This document shows positions 46,368 to 55,839 of a stretch of 64,000 bases of DNA, piece by piece (within the stretch, counting starts at the first letter, position 1; each line of letters opens with the position of its first letter). A program made the position numbers and the translations under genes. The stretch is from Paracoccus sp. (in: a-proteobacteria) (lineage in GTDB: Bacteria > Pseudomonadota > Alphaproteobacteria > Rhodobacterales > Rhodobacteraceae). Location of the stretch: assembly GCF_030538655.1 (NCBI RefSeq), contig NZ_JAUNTO010000002.1, forward strand, positions 62,001-126,000, in the 5' to 3' direction. The notes below the pieces were generated by a model. That model was not told where the DNA came from, did no database searches, and saw nothing but the letters and a program-made list of their open reading frames with translations.

Positions 46368-46960
46368 GGGCGGTCCTGTTCAAACGTGTCGTGGATGCTG
46401 GCGTAATCTTTATAACCAAGCCGCGCCACCCATCCCGGACCACGCAGGTCAAAACGGCCATCAATGATGCAATCATCGCGCAGATGCACGCCGGTGACGA
46501 CGCCGAACACGGCAAAATTCGCCTCGCCCGCCAGCCGCACGATCTGCGTCAGGCGGCATTCCAGCGCGGCGGCGGCCCCGGCGACGCGCGGGGCGTCGAT
46601 GGTGGTGCAGTCGGCGGCGGTGATACCGCAGGCGTCGAATTCGCTGATTCCGGCGGGCAGGGCGACAGAGGTGGCGTTGATCGCCTGCGCCATGTCGGCA
46701 TCGCCGATATTGACGCAGAACACCCCGCTTTCCGCGATCTGGGCCACACTGTCCTTGGTGCCGCGCCGGTCGTCCTTGGCCCCGGTCGAGGCAAACATCA
46801 CCTGCGGCGGCACATAGGCCACGGCGTTGAAAAAGGAATAGGGGGCCAGATTATCGCCCGCCGGGCCGCGTGTGGAAATCCAGCCGATGGGGCGCGGCGC
46901 GATGATGGCGTTAAAGGGATTGTGCGGCAGGCCGTGGCCCGTTTCGGGTCGATAGAACAT
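46364..46960 (-). CDS. flavin reductase family protein (FMN split barrel)
   Basis: A 198-residue FMN-binding split-barrel protein. The pattern [20 protein letters not shown]...[20 protein letters not shown] is the family's FMN-binding core. Members reduce flavins for partner monooxygenases or act as stand-alone oxidoreductases. No partner oxygenase is nearby; the gene is coupled to apt. The ATG at 46960 follows AAAGGA; longer frames overlap the divergent GNAT gene. Confidence 0.9.
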   Translation of the reverse strand: MFYRPETGHGLPHNPFNAIIAPRPIGWISTRGPAGDNLAPYSFFNAVAYVPPQVMFASTGAKDDRRGTKDSVAQIAESGVFCVNIGDADMAQAINATSVALPAGISEFDACGITAADCTTIDAPRVAGAAAALECRLTQIVRLAGEANFAVFGVVTGVHLRDDCIIDGRFDLRGPGWVARLGYKDYASIHDTFEQDRP

Positions 46961-47072
46961 GGGGTTATATCCTTTGGTTGCGGCCAGCCTGCCACCGGGG
47001 CGCGGCTTGTGCAATGTGCCCTTGCATCCCCGGCCTTGCATGGTATCCGGCCCCGCATCAGCCGGAGGTCCG

Positions 47073-47690
47073 ATGTTTGAAATCTGCCCCGAAACCGATC
47101 AGGACACGCCCGAGGTCGAGGCGCTTTATGACCTGTGTTTCGCACCGGGGCGGACGGCGCTGTCGTCCTATCGATTGCGTGAAGGGGTGCCCAAGGTGGC
47201 TGACCTGTGCCTTGTGCTGCGTGATTCGGCGAATATCCTGCTGGCGGCGATCCGGTTCTGGCCGGTGCGGGTCGGCGGGCGGGCCACGTTGCTGCTTGGC
47301 CCCATTGCGGTTCACCCCACCGCGCAGGGTGAAGGTCTGGGCGCGATCCTGATGCGCGATTCGCTGGAGCGGGCGCGGCGTCTGGGTTGGGGGCGGATTC
47401 TGCTGGTGGGTGATGCGCCCTATTACGCGCGCTTTGGTTTTTTCCGGCTGAATGGGGTCGAGATGCCGCCCCCCACCAACCCAGACCGCGTGCTGGGGCT
47501 GGCGTTGCAGCCCGGCGCATGGGACGGCATTTCCGGCCCCGTGACCCGCGAAGAACCGGGTGAAATGCTGACGGGGCTGGCAGAACCGGCCCGCCGTTCC
47601 CATATCGGTTCAGCCTGCGTCGAGGTCGCGGGTGCCAAGGATGGAACAGATGGCCGCACAAAATCAGGTGGTTCTGCCGCCGATCACTGA
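47073..47690 (+). CDS. GNAT N-acetyltransferase
   Basis: A 205-residue acetyltransferase. The acetyl-CoA loop is LGPIAVHPTAQGEGLGAILM (about 74-94), followed by ILLVGDAPYYARFGFF, the beta-5/alpha-4 motif. The family is the YhbS-like group of unknown substrate. The C-terminal 15 residues are translated from the start of the next gene (50-bp overlap). CCGGAGGTCCG precedes the ATG. Confidence 0.87.
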   Translation: MFEICPETDQDTPEVEALYDLCFAPGRTALSSYRLREGVPKVADLCLVLRDSANILLAAIRFWPVRVGGRATLLLGPIAVHPTAQGEGLGAILMRDSLERARRLGWGRILLVGDAPYYARFGFFRLNGVEMPPPTNPDRVLGLALQPGAWDGISGPVTREEPGEMLTGLAEPARRSHIGSACVEVAGAKDGTDGRTKSGGSAADH

Positions 47691-48447
47691 TCCGACCGTT
47701 CACGCCGCGATCCAGCGGCTGGCTCGCCGTTATATCGACGCGGGCGGCATGGGCATGGACATTCTGCAATCCATCGGCACCAGCGCCGAAGGGCTGATCG
47801 CCCGGCTGCCTGCCCCGGTGCGCCAGCGGATGGACCGGATCACATCGGCGGCGCTGACGCGGGCCTTTGACGCTGCCGCCGGGTCGCGCCGGGTGGTGCG
47901 CGACCGGGGCGACTGGTTCAACCGTTTCGCATCGGCTGTCAGCGGTGCCGCAGGCGGCGCGGGCGGGTTGGCCGGGGCGGTGATCGAAACGCCGGTCACG
48001 GTCACGCTGCTGTCGCGGGCCATTCTGGAAATCGCCGCCGAACATGGCTTTGACCCCGAAGACCAGGCCATTCGGGCCGAGGCGCTGCGTGTCTTTGCCG
48101 CCGCCGGGCCGATTGCCGCTGATGATGCCACCGATCTGGGCCTGCTGGCGGCCAAGCTGTCGGTGACGGGGCAAACCATTCAGGGCCTGATTGCCCGCGT
48201 GGCCCCGCGCCTGTCCGCCGTGCTGGGGCAAAAACTGGCGGCGCAGGCCGTGCCGGTGCTGGGGGCTTTTGCCGGGGCCAGCATCAACTATACCTTCACC
48301 CGCTATTATCAGGAATTGGCGCGGGTGCATTTCGGCACCCTGCGTCTGGCACAGGAAAGCGGCATCCCGAAAGAGGCGCTGACCGAAAGGCTGCGGCTGG
48401 CGATCCTGTCCTTGCAAGACCGGCAGCGGGCGGTGAGCAGGGCCTGA
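47641..48447 (+). CDS. EcsC family protein
   Basis: A 268-residue protein matching the EcsC family, named after a gene in the Bacillus ecs operon whose role is unclear. A central glycine/alanine-rich hydrophobic stretch (ASAVSGAAGGAGGLAGAVIETPVTVTLLSRAI, near 100-130) may be membrane-associated; the rest is helical. The start overlaps the GNAT gene by 50 bp, so the two are probably one transcript. Function unknown. Confidence 0.85.
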   Translation: MEQMAAQNQVVLPPITDPTVHAAIQRLARRYIDAGGMGMDILQSIGTSAEGLIARLPAPVRQRMDRITSAALTRAFDAAAGSRRVVRDRGDWFNRFASAVSGAAGGAGGLAGAVIETPVTVTLLSRAILEIAAEHGFDPEDQAIRAEALRVFAAAGPIAADDATDLGLLAAKLSVTGQTIQGLIARVAPRLSAVLGQKLAAQAVPVLGAFAGASINYTFTRYYQELARVHFGTLRLAQESGIPKEALTERLRLAILSLQDRQRAVSRA

Positions 48448-48496
48448 CCGCGCCCTTGGCGAACGTCCCCTGACGCCGCGCGGCTGTGGCGGCGTG

Positions 48497-48543
48497 GTAT
48501 TTGGCACAAACAGAAAACGGCGGGCTTGCTGTTTGCCTGAATG
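48497..48543. repeat. palindromic intergenic element between convergent genes
   Basis: GTATTTGGCACAAACAG faces CTGTTTGCCTGAATGC across about 14 bases. This is the same motif as at 11.6 kb, again placed after gene ends, here between convergent EcsC and helicase genes. It may act as a two-way terminator. Confidence 0.65.
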
Positions 48544-48582
48544 CGCATCTGGGGGCGCAAGGTTTTTTACGGCGGTGCTGCC

Positions 48583-50109
48583 TTAGGCGTCGTCGGTCTG
48601 CGCTTCCAGCGACAGCGCGGCAGGGGCCGCCGTCAGGTCCGAGGTGTCCAGCGCGCCCGAGGGGCGGGCCAGCCGAGCCTGCGTGACCCACAGCAGGCGG
48701 TGCTGCGCGCGGGTGATCGCCACATAGGTCAGGCGTTTCCACAGCGGCAGGTCGGCCTCGGTCCGGTTGGACCATGCGGCAGCGGCAATGTCGGGGCCGA
48801 ACACCTGCACATCGGGCCATTGCGAACCTTGCGCCTTGTGGATCGTGATCGCCGCGCCATGCAGGAAAGCCGCGCCCATGCGGGCGGCATAGGGGATAAA
48901 GGGTTCCTCGATGTCGGGCATCTCGATCTTGACAATGCTGGCGACGGATATGCGCGGGTCTTCGGCACCGATGACATGCAGGCGGGAAAAGCCCGGTTTG
49001 CTGCCCGGCCCCAGATACACCACCTGCGCCCCTTTGATAAGGCCGCGCGCCTCAAGGTCGATGCGCTTCTTTCGGTGTTTCAGTGGCAGTTCGATGCCAT
49101 CACAGATCAGTGGCTCGCCTGGCAGCAGGGCATCGCCGGGCGCGCCGTGGGCGGTGCGAAAGGCGTGGATCAGACGGATGCGGGTGGCATTGCGCCAGAC
49201 CAGCACAGGGCTGCGCGCCATCAGGTCGGATTCGACCCGTTCGGCCCAGACCACGCGGGGATCGCGGGCGGCGGCTTCGCGCACCATCGCTTCGAAGGCG
49301 CGGAAATCAAGGGCCGGATCGGCCAGCGCATGGGCCAGGTCAAGGATCGGGCTGTCGTCTGCCTGCCGGTGGATACGGTTCAGAATCAGCCGCTGCGGCG
49401 ACGCCAGCTTGTCAAAAACCATCTGCCCGGATTGTCCCACCGGGGCCAGCTGCGCCGGGTCGCCGAACAGCACCAGCAGCGGGAAAATCTCGCGCAGGTC
49501 GTCGAACTGGCGGTCGTCCAGCATCGAGGCTTCGTCTATCAGGCCAACGTCCAGCCCGTCCTCGCGCCGTTTCCAGCCCTTGATGAAATCTGAACCGCGC
49601 AGCCCCGCCGCAGCCAGAGCGCCGGGAATCGAGGCGTGCTGATCGTAGAACGCCTTGGCGCGGTCCAGCGCCTCGTCCGTCAGCGCCTCGATCTTGGGAC
49701 GCTCGCCTTCACCCGCCAGCCATTCCGCGATCCTTTCATATTCGGGATCATAAACCGGCGTGTAAAGGATGCGGTGGATCGTGGTGGCGGGCACGCCGCG
49801 GGTGCGCAGCACGAAGGCGGCCTTGTTGGTGGGGGCCAGCACCGCCAGCGTGCGGCGATCCTTGCGGCGACGGCCTTCGTAATCGCCGCTGATAAGGTCC
49901 ACCCCGGCGTCGCGCAGCGCCTGTGTGATACCGGCCAGCAGCATCGTCTTGCCCGAACCGGCCTTGCCGATCACGGCCATGACGCGCCCTTTGCCGGGCT
50001 GGGGCGGCAGGATTTCCTCGGCCGTCAGGTCGATGCCGGCCTGCCCGAATGCGTCGGCCAGGGCATCCCAGGCTTCGGCCTGATCGGGGGAAAGGGCGGG
50101 CAGGTTCAT
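48583..50109 (-). CDS. RecD/Pif1-like ATP-dependent DNA helicase
   Basis: A 508-residue superfamily 1B helicase. Walker A is VIGKAGSGKTMLLAG (near 50), Walker B is GLIDEASML (near 192), and motif III is LFGDPAQLAPVG. Motif VI lies in AITIHKAQGSQWPDV and LTYVAITRAQHRLLWV near the C-terminus (UvrD_C_2 type). This short RecD-like form occurs singly in alphaproteobacteria without RecB or RecC; a repair or replication role is inferred. The ATG at 50109 is preceded by a run of nine Gs. Confidence 0.88.
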   Translation of the reverse strand: MNLPALSPDQAEAWDALADAFGQAGIDLTAEEILPPQPGKGRVMAVIGKAGSGKTMLLAGITQALRDAGVDLISGDYEGRRRKDRRTLAVLAPTNKAAFVLRTRGVPATTIHRILYTPVYDPEYERIAEWLAGEGERPKIEALTDEALDRAKAFYDQHASIPGALAAAGLRGSDFIKGWKRREDGLDVGLIDEASMLDDRQFDDLREIFPLLVLFGDPAQLAPVGQSGQMVFDKLASPQRLILNRIHRQADDSPILDLAHALADPALDFRAFEAMVREAAARDPRVVWAERVESDLMARSPVLVWRNATRIRLIHAFRTAHGAPGDALLPGEPLICDGIELPLKHRKKRIDLEARGLIKGAQVVYLGPGSKPGFSRLHVIGAEDPRISVASIVKIEMPDIEEPFIPYAARMGAAFLHGAAITIHKAQGSQWPDVQVFGPDIAAAAWSNRTEADLPLWKRLTYVAITRAQHRLLWVTQARLARPSGALDTSDLTAAPAALSLEAQTDDA

Positions 50110-50228
50110 GCCCCCCCCCATAACGCCGACAGCGATGAAAGCGAAGGGGGCATCTGCCCCGCAAAGGCGGGATTCCCCTTACCGCCCTGCTGTGGCATAG
50201 TCACGGCAAAACAAGACCCCGAGCAGAT

Positions 50229-50522
50229 ATGAACCAGCGTTTTCCCCTGTCATCCGTGATCTTCTTTTTGCTGGTGATCGCATTGGGCCTGTATTTCGCC
50301 TTTGCCGCCGTGCAAGGCCCGTCCGGCATCCTGCGCCGTGTGCAGATTGAGGCCGAGACCACCGAACTGGCCGAAGAACGTGACCGTCTGCGCGGTGAGG
50401 TCAGCGAAATGCAAAATCTGACCCGGCGGCTGTCCGACGAATATCTGGATCTGGACCTGCTGGACGAACGCGCCCGCGCGGTTCTGGGTGTCGCACGCGG
50501 CGACGAGGCGGTGATCCGCTAG
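50229..50522 (+). CDS. septum formation initiator, FtsB/DivIC family
   Basis: A 97-residue bitopic protein. One membrane helix (about 8-28) is followed by a coiled coil (LRRVQIEAETTELAEERDRLRGEVSEMQNLTRRL), then a short tail with LLDERARAVLGVARGDE. It would join the FtsQ-FtsL division complex. It lies just before pdhA, a conserved position in Rhodobacteraceae, and converges with the TfoX-N gene (4-bp overlap). Confidence 0.88.
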   Translation: MNQRFPLSSVIFFLLVIALGLYFAFAAVQGPSGILRRVQIEAETTELAEERDRLRGEVSEMQNLTRRLSDEYLDLDLLDERARAVLGVARGDEAVIR

Positions 50523-50863
50523 ACCCCGGCGATTGCCGCCTGCCACGCGCGTTCGGCCCAGAGGATCAGCCGCTCGTCATCGTCGGCGATATGGGCGGGA
50601 ATGGCCCAAAAGGATTTCAGTGCCTGTTCCTTGCCCCGGCTGACATAGTGCAGCGGCTGCGACCCGGCGGCTTCGTAATCGGGCCGCGAGGCATCATCGA
50701 CCTTGAAATACAACTCGCCCTGCCAAGCAATGGCGAATACATGCGCCCCGCGCCAGATACCGATGCCACCAAACAGCGGGCGGCAGGTCAGGGCGGCCCA
50801 ATCCGACAGGCGGTCCCTGTATTCATCGGCCAATGCCCGTGCCAGTTGCATCTGTTGTGACAT
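50519..50863 (-). CDS. TfoX N-terminal domain protein
   Basis: A 114-residue protein with the TfoX/Sxy N-terminal fold: RPLFGGIGIWRGAHVFAIAWQGELYFKVDD matches the family's central strands. TfoX regulates competence in gamma-proteobacteria, but short N-terminal-only forms in alphaproteobacteria have no known role. The start at 50863 was chosen because the longer frame runs into the pdhA leader. Confidence 0.82.
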   Translation of the reverse strand: MSQQMQLARALADEYRDRLSDWAALTCRPLFGGIGIWRGAHVFAIAWQGELYFKVDDASRPDYEAAGSQPLHYVSRGKEQALKSFWAIPAHIADDDERLILWAERAWQAAIAGV

Positions 50864-50974
50864 GACCACCTTGCCCCTTGCCCCGTGGATAGGTGATTTG
50901 TGCCACCCCGGCCATCCTGGCGCAATGCGACCTTGCGCACGCACAACCCGGATTGCACGAGCTTTTGTGATGCG

Positions 50975-50990
50975 TTAACCAATGGTTTAA
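50975..50990 (+). promoter_or_regulatory. palindrome at the pdhA promoter
   Basis: TTAACCAATGGTTTAA is a near-perfect inverted repeat 38-53 bp before the pdhA start. TTGCAC at 50953-50958 is a plausible -35 element, which would place the -10 region inside the palindrome, a usual arrangement for a repressor site. The regulator is unknown. Confidence 0.45.
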
Positions 50991-51027
50991 CGCTGAACTA
51001 TTCCGCCAGCCCTAAGGAGGAGCCTGC

Positions 51028-52062
51028 ATGGCCCGGAAACCCGCCGCCGCAAAGACAGCGCAATCCAACACATCCGCAGAAGAATTGCTGACCTATTACC
51101 GCGATATGCTTTTGATCCGCCGATTCGAGGAAAAGGCGGGCCAGTTGTATGGCATGGGCCTGATCGGGGGGTTCTGCCATCTGTATATCGGGCAGGAAGC
51201 CGTCGTCGTCGGTCTTGAGGCCACCACGAAAGAGGGCGATAAGCGCATTACCAGCTATCGCGACCATGGTCATATGCTGGCCTGTGGCATGTCCGCGCGC
51301 GGCGTTATGGCCGAACTGACCGGCCGCGAGGGCGGTTATTCCAAAGGCAAGGGCGGCTCGATGCACATGTTCAGCCGCGAAAAGCATTTCTACGGCGGCC
51401 ATGGTATCGTTGCCGCTCAGGTGCCACTGGGGGCGGGGCTGGCCTTTGCCGATAAATATCTGGGCAATGACAACGTGACCTTCGCCTATTTCGGCGACGG
51501 GGCGGCGAACCAGGGGCAGGTCTATGAAACCTATAACATGGCCGAACTGTGGGATCTGCCGGTGATTTTCGTCATCGAAAACAACCAGTATGCCATGGGC
51601 ACCAGTGTCAAACGCTCGACCAAATCGACGACGCTGTTCGGTCGCGGCGAGGCGTTCGGCATCCCCGGCGAACAGGTCGATGGCATGGACGTGCTGGCCG
51701 TCAAGGCGGCGGGCGAAAAGGCCGTGGCGCACTGCCGCGCGGGCAAGGGGCCGTATATCCTTGAGGTGATGACCTATCGCTATCGCGGGCATTCGATGTC
51801 GGACCCGGCGAAATACCGCACCCGCGAAGAGGTGCAAAAGATGCGCGACGAACGCGACGCCATCGAGCATGTGCGCACCATGTTGCTGGACGGTGGCCAT
51901 GCATCCGAAGATGACCTGAAGGCCATCGATAAGGAAATCAAGGACATCGTGAACGATTCCGCCGAATTCGCCAAGGAAAGCCCGGAACCGGCCGAAAGCG
52001 AATTGTGGACTGACATTTATGCCAGCGATCTGCCGCAAGGCAGCGCCGAAGAAAACGCCTGA
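51028..52062 (+). CDS. pdhA: pyruvate dehydrogenase E1 component, alpha subunit
   Basis: A 344-residue thiamine-diphosphate enzyme subunit. The TPP motif is [20 protein letters not shown]...ENNQYAMG (about 152-190), and the activation loop is [17 protein letters not shown]. With PdhB it decarboxylates pyruvate and acetylates the E2 lipoyl group. A perfect AAGGAGGA precedes the ATG. pdhA, pdhB and pdhC follow in order with gaps of 16 and 12 bases. Confidence 0.96.
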   Translation: MARKPAAAKTAQSNTSAEELLTYYRDMLLIRRFEEKAGQLYGMGLIGGFCHLYIGQEAVVVGLEATTKEGDKRITSYRDHGHMLACGMSARGVMAELTGREGGYSKGKGGSMHMFSREKHFYGGHGIVAAQVPLGAGLAFADKYLGNDNVTFAYFGDGAANQGQVYETYNMAELWDLPVIFVIENNQYAMGTSVKRSTKSTTLFGRGEAFGIPGEQVDGMDVLAVKAAGEKAVAHCRAGKGPYILEVMTYRYRGHSMSDPAKYRTREEVQKMRDERDAIEHVRTMLLDGGHASEDDLKAIDKEIKDIVNDSAEFAKESPEPAESELWTDIYASDLPQGSAEENA

Positions 52063-52078
52063 GGGGAGGGCTGAACAC

Positions 52079-53461
52079 ATGGCAACCGAAATCCTGATGC
52101 CCGCCCTGTCGCCGACCATGGAGGAAGGCACGCTGGCCAAATGGCTGAAGAAAGAGGGCGACACGATCAAGGCCGGCGACATCATCGCCGAAATCGAAAC
52201 CGACAAGGCCACGATGGAATTCGAGGCGGTCGATGAAGGTATTCTGGGCAAGATCCTTGTGGCCGAAGGGTCGCAAGGCGTGGCCGTGAATACCCCCATC
52301 GCCGTCATGGTCGAAGAAGGCGAGTCGGTGGAAGACGCCGCCCCCCGCGCCAGCGCACCCGCGCAGGCCAAATCCTCGGACGAGGAAAAAAAGGCCGACG
52401 ATCAGCCTGCGGCTTCGGCGGTCGAGCAGGTGAAAACCCCGCAGCCCGACGACAGCCCCGACTGGCCCGAAGGCACGCCGATGAAAACCATGACCGTCCG
52501 CGAAGCCCTGCGCGAGGCGATGGCCGAAGAAATGGAGCGCGATGACACCGTGTTCCTGATGGGCGAGGAAGTGGGCGAATATCAGGGTGCCTACAAAATC
52601 TCGCAGGGGCTGCTGGACAAGTTCGGCCCGCGCCGCGTGGTCGATACCCCGATCAGTGAAATCGGCTTTGCCGGGATCGGCACCGGGGCCGCTCTGGCCG
52701 GTCTGCGCCCGATTGTCGAGTTCATGACCTTCAACTTTGCCATGCAGGCGATGGACCACATCATCAACTCGGCCGCCAAGACGCTGTATATGTCGGGCGG
52801 TCAGATGGGCTGTCCTATCGTGTTCCGTGGCCCGAACGGCGCGGCGGCCCGTGTGGCGGCGCAGCACAGCCAGGATTACGCGGCGTGGTTCGCACAGGTT
52901 CCCGGCCTGAAGGTCGTGCAGCCCTATTCCGCGGCCGACGCCAAGGGCCTGCTGAAAACCGCGATCCGCGACCCGAACCCGGTGATCTTCCTTGAGAACG
53001 AGATCCTTTACGGACGTTCGTTCGAGGTGCCGGATCTGGAAGATTTCACCATTCCCTTCGGCAAGGCGCGCATCGCCCGCAAGGGCAGCGATGTGACCAT
53101 CGTCAGCTTTGGCATCGGTATGGCGCACGCGCTGGCCGCCGCCGACAGGCTGGCCGAAGATGGCATCGACGCCGAGGTGATCGATCTGCGCACGCTACGC
53201 CCGATCGATTATGACACGGTGATCGCCTCGGTGATGAAAACCAACCGCTGCGTAACCGTGGAGGAAGGCTTCCCGGTGGCCAGTATCGGCAACCATCTGT
53301 CGGCCTATATCATGGAAAACGCCTTCGATTACCTTGATGCTCCGGTCATCAACTGCACCGGCAAGGACGTGCCCATGCCCTATGCCGCCAACCTTGAAAA
53401 ACTGGCGCTGGTGACGGCTGATGAAGTCGTGGCAGCGGTCAAAAAAGTCACCTATCGGTAA
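52079..53461 (+). CDS. pdhB: pyruvate dehydrogenase E1 beta subunit with N-terminal lipoyl domain
   Basis: 460 residues. Residues 1-80 form a complete lipoyl domain with the lysine in [12 protein letters not shown] (about 43). A linker rich in Ala, Glu and Ser follows to about 135. Then comes the E1-beta transketolase fold with [27 protein letters not shown] and the C-terminal [13 protein letters not shown] region. Lipoylated PdhB occurs in several alphaproteobacteria. Its lipoyl domain is nearly identical to that of PdhC, so one domain was copied from the other. Confidence 0.96.
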   Translation: MATEILMPALSPTMEEGTLAKWLKKEGDTIKAGDIIAEIETDKATMEFEAVDEGILGKILVAEGSQGVAVNTPIAVMVEEGESVEDAAPRASAPAQAKSSDEEKKADDQPAASAVEQVKTPQPDDSPDWPEGTPMKTMTVREALREAMAEEMERDDTVFLMGEEVGEYQGAYKISQGLLDKFGPRRVVDTPISEIGFAGIGTGAALAGLRPIVEFMTFNFAMQAMDHIINSAAKTLYMSGGQMGCPIVFRGPNGAAARVAAQHSQDYAAWFAQVPGLKVVQPYSAADAKGLLKTAIRDPNPVIFLENEILYGRSFEVPDLEDFTIPFGKARIARKGSDVTIVSFGIGMAHALAAADRLAEDGIDAEVIDLRTLRPIDYDTVIASVMKTNRCVTVEEGFPVASIGNHLSAYIMENAFDYLDAPVINCTGKDVPMPYAANLEKLALVTADEVVAAVKKVTYR

Positions 53462-53473
53462 GGGGGAACGACC

Positions 53474-54760
53474 ATGGCAACCGAAATCCTGATGCCCGCC
53501 TTGTCCCCCACGATGGAGGAAGGCACGCTGGCCAAATGGCTGGTGAAAGAGGGTGATACCGTCAAATCCGGCGATATTCTGGCCGAGATCGAAACCGACA
53601 AGGCCACGATGGAATTCGAGGCGGTCGATGAAGGCATCGTCGGCAAAATTCTGGTGGCCGAAGGCTCTGCCGGGGTCAAGGTGAACACCGCCATCGCTGT
53701 GCTGATCGAGGAAGGCGAAAGCATGGATGCGGTGCCCGCACCCAAGGCGCAGACCGACGCCCCCGCACCCAAGGCTGAAGCCGCACCCGCTGCTGCCCCT
53801 GCGGCGACGCCCGCACCTGCCGCCCCCAGCCGGGACGGCAACCGCGTCTTCGCTTCGCCCCTGGCGCGGCGGATTGCGGCGGAAAAGGGCATCGACCTGT
53901 CGGCGTTGAAAGGCACGGGCCCGCATGGCCGGATCGTCAAGGCCGATGTCGAAGGCGCCAAACCCGGCGCTGCCGCACCTGCCCCGGCACAGGCAGTTGC
54001 CCCTGCCGCCGCGCCCGCCAAACCGGCGGCTGGTCCCTCGGCTGAAGCCATCCTCAAGATGTATGAAGGCCGCGAGATCGAGGAAGTCGCCCTCGACGGG
54101 ATGCGCCGCACCATCGCTGCCCGTCTGGGCGAGGCCAAACAGACCATCCCGCATTTCTACCTGCGCCGGTCGGCCAAGCTGGACGAATTGATGAAATTCC
54201 GCGCCACGCTGAACAAACAGCTGGAATCGCGCGGGGTGAAACTGTCGGTCAACGACTTCATCATCAAGGCTTGCGCGCTGGCCCTGCAAGAGGTGCCCGA
54301 CGCCAATGCCATCTGGGCCGGCGACCGGATCGTGAAACTGAAACCCTCGGATGTGGCTGTGGCGGTCGCGGTCGAAGGCGGGTTGTTCACGCCGGTGCTG
54401 AAAGATGCACAGCAGAAAACCCTGTCGGCGCTGTCATCAGAGATGAAAGACCTCGCCAACCGCGCCAAGAACAAAAAGCTGGCCCCGCACGAATATCAGG
54501 GCGGCAGCTTTGCGATTTCCAACCTTGGCATGTTTGGTATCGAAAACTTCGATGCGGTCATTAACCCGCCGCATGGCGCAATCCTTGCCGTGGGCGCGGG
54601 CATCCAGACCCCGGTGGTGGAAAACGGCGAAGTCGTGGTGCGCAATGTCATGTCGATGACGCTGTCGGTCGATCACCGCGTCATCGACGGTGCCCTTGGT
54701 GCGCAACTGCTGCAAGCCATCGTCGCCCATCTGGAAAACCCGATGGGAATGCTGGCCTAA
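53474..54760 (+). CDS. pdhC: dihydrolipoamide acetyltransferase (PDH E2)
   Basis: 428 residues. There is one lipoyl domain (1-80, Lys in [12 protein letters not shown]), an Ala/Pro linker, and a peripheral subunit-binding domain (about 118-155, [18 protein letters not shown]). A second linker and the catalytic domain (about 200-428) follow, with the active-site [14 protein letters not shown]. It transfers acetyl to CoA and forms the complex core. The E3 gene (lpd) is not in the window after it, where a terminator closes the operon. Confidence 0.96.
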   Translation: MATEILMPALSPTMEEGTLAKWLVKEGDTVKSGDILAEIETDKATMEFEAVDEGIVGKILVAEGSAGVKVNTAIAVLIEEGESMDAVPAPKAQTDAPAPKAEAAPAAAPAATPAPAAPSRDGNRVFASPLARRIAAEKGIDLSALKGTGPHGRIVKADVEGAKPGAAAPAPAQAVAPAAAPAKPAAGPSAEAILKMYEGREIEEVALDGMRRTIAARLGEAKQTIPHFYLRRSAKLDELMKFRATLNKQLESRGVKLSVNDFIIKACALALQEVPDANAIWAGDRIVKLKPSDVAVAVAVEGGLFTPVLKDAQQKTLSALSSEMKDLANRAKNKKLAPHEYQGGSFAISNLGMFGIENFDAVINPPHGAILAVGAGIQTPVVENGEVVVRNVMSMTLSVDHRVIDGALGAQLLQAIVAHLENPMGMLA

Positions 54761-54779
54761 GACCCGGACATATAAAACG

Positions 54780-54803
54780 AAAAGGGGCCTTGCAGCCCCT
54801 TTT
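54780..54803 (+). terminator. intrinsic terminator of the pdh operon
   Basis: AAAAGGGGC and GCCCCTTTT form a 9-bp stem with a six-base loop, followed by TTT, 20 bp after the pdhC stop. Confidence 0.9.
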
Positions 54804-54818
54804 TTATGCCTTTTTGGT

Positions 54819-54941
54819 ATCTTCTGTCCCTAAATATCCCACGGGGTGAGGAGGATCAGAAAAAGGTCCGGTTGACCTTTTTTCGACGAACGCCCGGCCC
54901 CCTTCCTGGACCGGGCTGGGGGGAACCCCCGGCTTTGGGCG
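54819..54941 (-). repeat. dispersed repeat, copy B
   Basis: This is the inverted counterpart of copy A at 43.5 kb. Both share the two GC hairpins, the CCGGACCTTTTT arm, CTCCTCACCCCGTGGGATAT and GGGACAGAAG. Differences are a three-base gap and a few substitutions. On the minus strand it begins at the mipZ stop codon and ends 18 bp short of the pdh terminator. It lies downstream of mipZ and not before a gene. Confidence 0.9.
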
Positions 54942-55712
54942 TCAAAAATTCACCACCACGCCCGGCAGATTCAGCGTCGTAATCAGGTCGCGCAATTCCT
55001 GCCGCCCGGCGATGTTCGACATCGACAACTGTTCGGTCCCGATGTCGCGCAGATCCAGCAGGGTCAGTCCGCGCGGGAACAGTTCGCGGAAAATCACCCG
55101 TTCGGAAAAACCCGGCGCGACACGGAAACCAATGCGTTTCGACAGGCTGGCCAGCGCGCCGCCGACCTTGCGCTTGTTATGCATGGCTTGCGTGCCCAGA
55201 CGGTTGCGCAGCACCAGCCAGTCGATCGCCCCCGCCCCCGCCTGCGCCCGCATCTGCCGTGCTGCCCAGACCATTTCGGCATAGATCGAGGGACCAAGCA
55301 CTTTGCCCTCGGGCGACATATGTGCCAGCAGGTCAAAGTCGATGAAGCTGTCATTCATCGGCGTTATCAGCGTATCGGCCAGCGTATGGGCCATCTGGCT
55401 CAGCTTGGTGTGCGATCCGGGGCAATCCAGCAGGATGAAATCGCAATCCGGCTCAAGTTCGGTCAGCGCCGGGGACAGCGGATCAGGGCCATCGGCCAGC
55501 ACGCCCAGCCGGGGTGTGGGCAGGTCCAGCCCCTCGCGTTTCAGGAAATGCGCACGGTTTTCCAGATAACGGCCAAAGCTGCGCTGGCGCACGTCCAGAT
55601 CCAGCGCGCCGATGCGATGCCCCATCCGTGCCAATGCGGTGGCAACATGCATTGAGGTGGTCGATTTCCCCGACCCGCCCTTTTCATTTCCAACGACGAT
55701 GATATGCGCCAA
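54942..55712 (-). CDS. mipZ: division-plane positioning ATPase MipZ
   Basis: A 256-residue ParA/MinD-type ATPase. The deviant Walker A is VVGNEKGGSGKSTTSMHVA (near 7-25), and FILLDCPGSHTKLSQMAHTLAD and LITPMNDSFIDFDLL are characteristic of MipZ. The C-terminal RNRLGTQAMHNKRKVGGAL and FRELFPRGLTLLDL also match. MipZ forms a gradient from the ParB-parS poles and inhibits FtsZ away from midcell. The homologous N-terminus begins at a TTG codon (55712); no ATG is available at this point. Divergent from the Rrf2 gene. Confidence 0.92.
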   Translation of the reverse strand: MAHIIVVGNEKGGSGKSTTSMHVATALARMGHRIGALDLDVRQRSFGRYLENRAHFLKREGLDLPTPRLGVLADGPDPLSPALTELEPDCDFILLDCPGSHTKLSQMAHTLADTLITPMNDSFIDFDLLAHMSPEGKVLGPSIYAEMVWAARQMRAQAGAGAIDWLVLRNRLGTQAMHNKRKVGGALASLSKRIGFRVAPGFSERVIFRELFPRGLTLLDLRDIGTEQLSMSNIAGRQELRDLITTLNLPGVVVNF

Positions 55713-55839
55713 AGGTCTGCCCCAAATGAACCGGGGCGACCCTAGCGGCCATACCCGTTGTTGAAAAGCCGGGCAGGGCGTGAAAGCTGTGGACAAGCCC
55801 GCAACCTGATGCGCAGGATGCGGGACGGCAGGAAAAGTG

